From NCBI RefSeq assembly GCF_002257645.1, contig NZ_NQMO01000003.1, positions 496,001-560,000 of the forward strand: a stretch of 64,000 bases of DNA. Direction: 5' to 3'. Origin of the DNA: Paenibacillus sp. XY044 (lineage in GTDB: Bacteria > Bacillota > Bacilli > Paenibacillales > Paenibacillaceae). How positions within the stretch are numbered: position 1 is the first letter of the stretch; the number at the start of each line of letters is the position of its first letter. The notes under the pieces are model-generated. The model saw nothing but the letters and a program-made list of their open reading frames with translations, did not search any database and was not told the DNA's origin. This document shows, one piece after another, positions 60,450 to 64,000 of this stretch. Position numbers and translations under genes: made by a program.

Positions 60450-61355
60450 CACCTGCTGGATCTGATGATCAGGCGCTTTTTTCAAGATCAGCTTGGCACG
60501 CGCTTTCGTTGGCAGAATGTTCTCCCTTAAGTTTTTCAGATTGATTGATCTCCAGATTTCCGAGGCGTTCTGCACTGCTTCTTCTTCGGAAAGTCCGGCG
60601 AACTTGTGGAAGTAGGATCTTGGATCCTGGAAGGCGGTATCCCGCAGCAATTGGTAACGCTCGATATACCAGCTGCGGATATCCTGCTCGTCCGCGTCGA
60701 TGTAGATCGAGAAATCAAAGAAATCGCTGATGAAGACCGGCGCCTCCGTATTGACCTGAAGGACATTAATCCCTTCCAGAATGAGGATGTCCGGCTGTTC
60801 GATCAGCTGCTCCTCGTCCGCGAGAATATCATAGGCCAGGTGTGAATAGACCGGGGCCTTCAGCGCAGGCTGCCCTGATTTGACGCTGCTGATAAACTGC
60901 ATCAGCTTCTTGATGTCGTAGCTCTCCGGAAATCCCTTTTTGTTCATGATGCCTTTTTCCTCAAGGACACGATTCGGGTACAAAAAGCCGTCCGTCGTGA
61001 CCAAATCCACACGCGGATGCTCCTTCCATCTGGACAGCAGCGTCTGCAGAAGGCGTGCTGTCGTGCTTTTGCCTACGGCCACGCTGCCGGCGATCCCGAT
61101 GATATAAGGCGATTTGGGCGCGCGGATGCCGGTGAACGTGTTCATTTTTTCCTGAAGCTGCTGGAAAGCACTTACATACAAATGGATGAGGCGGGTCAGC
61201 GGAAGATAAATGTCGCGCACTTCCCGCAGCGACATTTTTTCGTTCAGGCCTTTGAGTCGCTCAAATTCCTCTTCCGTCAGCGGAAGCGGCGAATCTTCTT
61301 GTGCCGCCATCCAGTCCTTCCGGTCAAATGTATAATAAGGGGAGTATGTGTTCAT
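60435..61355 (-). CDS. coaA: Pantothenate kinase type I
   Basis: 306-residue kinase that phosphorylates pantothenate, the first committed step to coenzyme A. P-loop [12 protein letters not shown], then [25 protein letters not shown], and [12 protein letters not shown]; all are typical of bacterial CoaA. Start at 61355 (MNTYSPYY) since the frame above it has no site; only a weak GCGAG precedes it. Its promoter contains a palindrome in the spacer. Convergent with the PKS cluster, sharing 15 nt at the 3' end. Confidence 0.93.
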   Translation of the reverse strand: MNTYSPYYTFDRKDWMAAQEDSPLPLTEEEFERLKGLNEKMSLREVRDIYLPLTRLIHLYVSAFQQLQEKMNTFTGIRAPKSPYIIGIAGSVAVGKSTTARLLQTLLSRWKEHPRVDLVTTDGFLYPNRVLEEKGIMNKKGFPESYDIKKLMQFISSVKSGQPALKAPVYSHLAYDILADEEQLIEQPDILILEGINVLQVNTEAPVFISDFFDFSIYIDADEQDIRSWYIERYQLLRDTAFQDPRSYFHKFAGLSEEEAVQNASEIWRSINLKNLRENILPTKARAKLILKKAPDHQIQQVLLRK

Positions 61356-61482
61356 GGTACACTCGCTTTCTAAACAAAGTAGGGCCATGCAATACCAGCT
61401 CCTGTCCGTATCAAGAGTATGTAAATGGGAAGCGGGGATTCCAAACTAAACTGTGACATTGCGCGTTACTAATGCGAACTGA

Positions 61483-61511
61483 ATTATAGCATGTTAAGCC
61501 GCTTAAATAAA
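61483..61511 (-). promoter_or_regulatory. coaA promoter with a palindrome in the spacer
   Basis: On the minus strand TTTATT (61511-61506), 17 bp, TATAAT (61488-61483). The 13-bp palindrome TTAAGCSGCTTAA (61494-61506) fills most of the spacer, suggesting repressor control of coaA. Confidence 0.5.
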
Positions 61512-61644
61512 CCTTGGGGTTAAAAATGGATGCAGGAAAAACCGTTCGATCGACAAAAGGGTTTGGGCTTTTGGGAGGAAGAGGTATAATAGGATCAGTG
61601 CAATCCAAATCATGCGAGAGCGGGACAAGTGAGCTGAAGACGAT

Positions 61645-62580
61645 ATGGACATTGAAAGACAACGATTAGCGATTGAGGCAGCCAGACTGTATTATCAGTC
61701 CGATTACAGCCAGCAGGATATCGCCGAGCGGCTGGGCGTTTCCAGGCCGACGGTATCGAGGCTGCTTCAGCAAGCCAAAGAACAAGGATACGTACGGATC
61801 GAGATCGTCGACCCCGGCGAGGATTTGAACGTGCTGGGCCGGAAATTGAAGCGCAAATACGGTTTGGATACGGTGCAAGTTTGTTACTCGCCGTTAAACC
61901 AGTACGAAGAAATCAAGAAGCATATCAGCAAAAAGGCAGCCGAATTTCTGCATGAGACTGTCCAGGACAAGGATATTATCGGGGTCACTTGGGGGACCAC
62001 GATGCATGCGGTAGCACTGCAGCTTGCGCCCAAGCAGGTGAAGGGAGTCGAAGTCGTGCAGCTGAAAGGCGGCGTCAGCCATTCCCATGTCAACACCTAT
62101 GCGGCGGAGACGGTGAACCTGTTTGCAGAGGCGTTTCAGACCGTAGCGAGATACCTGCCGCTGCCGGTCATCTTCGACAACATCGAGCTGAAGCGAATCG
62201 TAGAGGAAGACCGGCATATCAGCCGGATCATCGAACTTGGCAAACAGGCGAACATTGCCGTCTTCACGGTCGGTACGGTCAAAGAAGACGCGCTGCTCTT
62301 CCGGCTGGGGTATTTTAACGAGCAGGAGCAGGAGATGCTGAAGAAGTCCGGCGCCGGAGACATCTGTTCCCGGTTTTTTGATGAAACGGGCCAGATCTGC
62401 AGCGAAGAGATCAATAACCGGACGGTCGGGATCGACCTACATGAGCTTCGTAATAAGGAGAAGTCTATTCTGGTTGCCGGGGGAGAACGCAAGGTGGAGG
62501 CCATTCAAGCGGCGCTCACCGGTAAATATGCAAACATTTTGATCACGGATCAGTTTACCGCACAGGCTTTGATCTCTTAA
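61645..62580 (+). CDS. deoR: Deoxyribonucleoside regulator DeoR (SorC family)
   Basis: 311-residue regulator: N-terminal HTH (RLYYQSDYSQQDIAERLGVS, RPTVSRLLQQAKEQGYVRIE) and a sugar-isomerase-like effector domain (DIIGVTWGTTMHAVALQLAP, ILITDQFTAQAL at the end). In B. subtilis this DeoR represses dra-nupC-pdp and is released by deoxyribose 5-phosphate. The arrangement here is the same: deoC follows, then nupC. No ribosome binding site better than GTGAGC-like is visible before the ATG. A terminator follows the gene. Confidence 0.92.
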   Translation: MDIERQRLAIEAARLYYQSDYSQQDIAERLGVSRPTVSRLLQQAKEQGYVRIEIVDPGEDLNVLGRKLKRKYGLDTVQVCYSPLNQYEEIKKHISKKAAEFLHETVQDKDIIGVTWGTTMHAVALQLAPKQVKGVEVVQLKGGVSHSHVNTYAAETVNLFAEAFQTVARYLPLPVIFDNIELKRIVEEDRHISRIIELGKQANIAVFTVGTVKEDALLFRLGYFNEQEQEMLKKSGAGDICSRFFDETGQICSEEINNRTVGIDLHELRNKEKSILVAGGERKVEAIQAALTGKYANILITDQFTAQALIS

Positions 62581-62610
62581 ATCATCAATTTCATATGGAT
62601 ATTTTTATTT

Positions 62611-62648
62611 GAATTCCGTCCGGATTACATAGGGCGGATTTTTTTTGC
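62611..62648 (+). terminator. Intrinsic terminator after deoR
   Basis: AATTCCGTCC and GGGCGGATTT arms, then eight T. Confidence 0.75.
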
Positions 62649-62676
62649 GCACATTACGGTAGTGGGTATATCGAAA

Positions 62677-62694
62677 TGTGAACATAATTTCACA
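62677..62694. promoter_or_regulatory. DeoR operator candidate
   Basis: TGTGAA-CATAAT-TTCACA, an 18-bp palindrome at about -58 to -41 relative to the expected start. A direct repeat of its right half (TTCATACC at 62710-62717 beside TTCACACC) lies between -35 and -10. This matches the published layout of the B. subtilis dra operator. Confidence 0.65.
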
Positions 62695-62700
62695 CCATAT

Positions 62701-62728
62701 TTACATATGTTCATACCGGTGTTATGAT
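62701..62728 (+). promoter_or_regulatory. deoC promoter
   Basis: TTACAT (62701-62706), 16 bp, TATGAT (62723-62728). The palindrome upstream and the half-site in the spacer place it under DeoR. Confidence 0.6.
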
Positions 62729-62817
62729 AATCGTGCGGCTTGAAAGAAAAGCTTTTCAATTTCTAGGAATTGGATAAATAAAAGAATAACCTATCATGAA
62801 TCAAGGAGTGGATCAGA

Positions 62818-63486
62818 ATGACAAATTTGGCGGGAATGATCGACCATACCCTGCTTAAGGCAGATGCCACCAAGTCTGAAATCAGCAAGCTGATTGACGA
62901 GGCGAAGAAATATGAATTCGCATCGGTATGCGTTAATCCAACCTGGGTCAAATTCGCTGCGGAGCAGCTGAAGGATTCCAAAGTAAAGGTATGTACGGTC
63001 ATCGGTTTTCCTTTGGGAGCCACGACTTCGGCCGTTAAAGCATTTGAAGTGAAGGATGCAATCGCTGGCGGCGCGACGGAAGTCGACATGGTCATTAATA
63101 TTGGCGCATTGAAGGACGGCGATAACGATCTCGTCGAAGCCGACATTAAAGCAGTCGTAGATGCAGCGGCCGGCAAGGCGCTGGTGAAGGTCATTATTGA
63201 AACTTGCCTGCTGACAGACGAAGAAAAGGAACGCGCAAGCCGCTTGTCGGTCAAAGCGGGAGCCGACTTCGTGAAAACTTCGACGGGCTTCTCCACGGGC
63301 GGGGCTACACCGGAAGACGTTCGCTTGATGCGCAAAACGGTGGGACCAAACGTCGGCGTCAAAGCATCCGGCGGCGTACGCAGCCTTGAGGACATGAACA
63401 ACATGATCGAAGCGGGTGCAAGCCGAATCGGCGCAAGCTCCGGCGTAAAGATTATGGAGGGAGGCCAATCCTCAGCTTCCTATTAA
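62818..63486 (+). CDS. deoC: Deoxyribose-phosphate aldolase
   Basis: 222-residue TIM-barrel aldolase splitting 2-deoxyribose 5-phosphate to glyceraldehyde 3-phosphate and acetaldehyde. The Schiff-base Lys is in [16 protein letters not shown]; the second active-site Lys is in [10 protein letters not shown], and the N-terminal [15 protein letters not shown] is typical. AAGGAG precedes the ATG. Controlled by the DeoR operator/promoter upstream; nupC follows behind a partial terminator. Confidence 0.95.
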   Translation: MTNLAGMIDHTLLKADATKSEISKLIDEAKKYEFASVCVNPTWVKFAAEQLKDSKVKVCTVIGFPLGATTSAVKAFEVKDAIAGGATEVDMVINIGALKDGDNDLVEADIKAVVDAAAGKALVKVIIETCLLTDEEKERASRLSVKAGADFVKTSTGFSTGGATPEDVRLMRKTVGPNVGVKASGGVRSLEDMNNMIEAGASRIGASSGVKIMEGGQSSASY

Positions 63487-63520
63487 TTAGGAAGAGAGAC
63501 GGCTCCATGAAAGGCAGCAT

Positions 63521-63582
63521 GAAAAAACGGAAGCGGTACACATCGGAATATTGTAAACCGGGCGGCAAGCTTCCGTTTCTAT
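63521..63582 (+). terminator. Terminator-like hairpin between deoC and nupC
   Basis: AAAAACGGAAGC and GCTTCCGTTT arms with a 35-nt loop; likely partial, as the B. subtilis genes are co-transcribed. Confidence 0.55.
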
Positions 63583-63594
63583 TAATACCAAGCC

Positions 63595-63608
63595 TGTAAG
63601 CGCTTAAT
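63595..63608 (+). promoter_or_regulatory. Weak cre-like site before nupC
   Basis: TGTAAGCGCTTAAT fits the CcpA consensus TGWAANCGNTNWCA except at the last two positions. Catabolite repression of the homologous operon is known in B. subtilis; here it is only a candidate. Confidence 0.35.
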
Positions 63609-63648
63609 AGATTTGTTTTCACAAAAAACTACAACTGGGGAGACAGCT

Positions 63649-64000
63649 ATGAAATATTTGATTGCGGTACTAGGGTTACTTGTTGTTTTTGCCCTGTCAT
63701 TCGTGGCCAGCAACGACAAGCGGAAGATCCGCTACCGCCCGTTGGTGATCATGATCATTCTCCAGATTATTCTGGGATACGTTCTGCTTAACACCGTCGT
63801 AGGTACCGTGCTGATCAAAGGCTTTTCCGGCATCTTCGAAAAGCTGCTGGTCTATGCGGGCGAAGGGGTCAACTTCGTATTCGGCGGCATCGCCAACGAA
63901 GGTCAGGCGCCGTTCTTCCTTGGCGTGCTGCTGCCGATCATCTTCATCTCGGCACTGATCGGCATTCTGCAGTATTTTCGCATCCTGCCGTTTATTATCC
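63649..64000 (+). CDS. nupC: Concentrative nucleoside transporter NupC (3' end missing)
   Basis: First 117 codons of a nucleoside/H+ symporter; the gene runs past the window end. N-terminal helix MKYLIAVLGLLVVFALSFVA, then KIRYRPLVIMIILQIILGYV, and the family block GVNFVFGGIANEGQAPFFLG before IIFISALIGILQYFRILPFI. GGGGAGA precedes the ATG. Lies behind deoR and deoC, so it takes up deoxyribonucleosides for the same pathway. Confidence 0.92.
   Translation, partial: MKYLIAVLGLLVVFALSFVASNDKRKIRYRPLVIMIILQIILGYVLLNTVVGTVLIKGFSGIFEKLLVYAGEGVNFVFGGIANEGQAPFFLGVLLPIIFISALIGILQYFRILPFII

Noticed and set aside
62741..62760. TGAAA...TTTTCA inverted repeat before deoC
   Set aside because: Lacks the central CG of a cre site and lies downstream of the promoter; a simple chance inverted repeat cannot be excluded.
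1..64000. tRNA, rRNA, CRISPR, prophage or toxin-antitoxin loci
   Set aside because: Looked for on both strands by motif and gene content; no candidate was convincing.

Overview
The window looks like a chromosome segment of a spore-forming member of the Bacillales, most likely Paenibacillus or a close relative. The evidence is the moderately GC-rich coding sequence with strong AGGAGG-type ribosome binding sites and many TTG/GTG starts, a CwlJ/GerQ spore-germination pair, a CdaS-type diadenylate cyclase, several carbohydrate (CUT1) ABC importers without their own ATPase, and intergenic repeats of a kind I associate with Paenibacillus. No rRNA, tRNA, CRISPR array, prophage or complete insertion sequence was seen.

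Layout. 1-3181: a sugar ABC importer (binding protein cut by the window edge, two permeases). 3182-8116: small housekeeping or unknown genes (DUF1697, TPR protein, TetR regulator with a multi-half-site operator, stalk-domain secreted protein, NAD(P)-binding protein), with two repeat regions. 8180-10452: a LysR regulator divergent from a PurA paralogue. 10653-20171: an SRAP-like protein with altered active-site residues, a second TetR regulator with an operator-like palindrome before an unknown gene, SRPBCC protein, nitroreductase, YCF48-like lipoprotein, DUF2500 protein, SDR, a secreted protein made of two copies of one domain, and a two-P-loop ATPase. 20412-23689: a second CUT1 importer (UgpABE-like), minus strand. 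23922-24923: cwlJ-gerQ. 25271-28345: CNNM/CBS protein with an unusual leader, ArsR-like regulator, AHSA1 protein. 28634-34328: complete oligopeptide importer oppABCDF. 34506-36474: small secreted protein next to an overlapping ECF sigma/anti-sigma pair. 36755-43561: a double KdpD-N/Usp protein without kinase, an aldose epimerase-like protein, a zinc-ribbon protein, and a WYL regulator-AlkZ-related-toroid group. 43711-51478: SDR, two tandem M29 aminopeptidases, CdaS diadenylate cyclase, LspA, DUF445 and aldo/keto reductase. 51589-54453: XRE regulator plus peptide deformylase paralogue, M3 oligopeptidase. 54765-60449: a four-gene type III polyketide synthase cluster (synthase, methyltransferase, FAD oxidoreductase, MMPL exporter), interrupted by a MITE-like element. 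60435-64000: CoaA, then deoR, deoC and a partial nupC (deoxyribonucleoside use).

How the genes work together. The best candidate for an unusual system is the type III PKS cluster. Its gene content parallels the Streptomyces srsABC phenolic-lipid operon, with an added RND/MMPL lipid exporter. A 401-bp element with inverted ends and a 6-bp flanking direct repeat (TATAAG) sits exactly between the methyltransferase and the oxidoreductase; removing it in silico restores a tight operon with a 23-bp gap. Other points worth attention are the tandem KdpD-N/Usp protein with one intact and one altered nucleotide-binding half, the SRAP homologue without the usual Glu and His catalytic positions, and several well-formed operator/promoter overlaps (TetR, XRE, DeoR, WYL, coaA). 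All functional names come from reading the sequences; no database search was possible.
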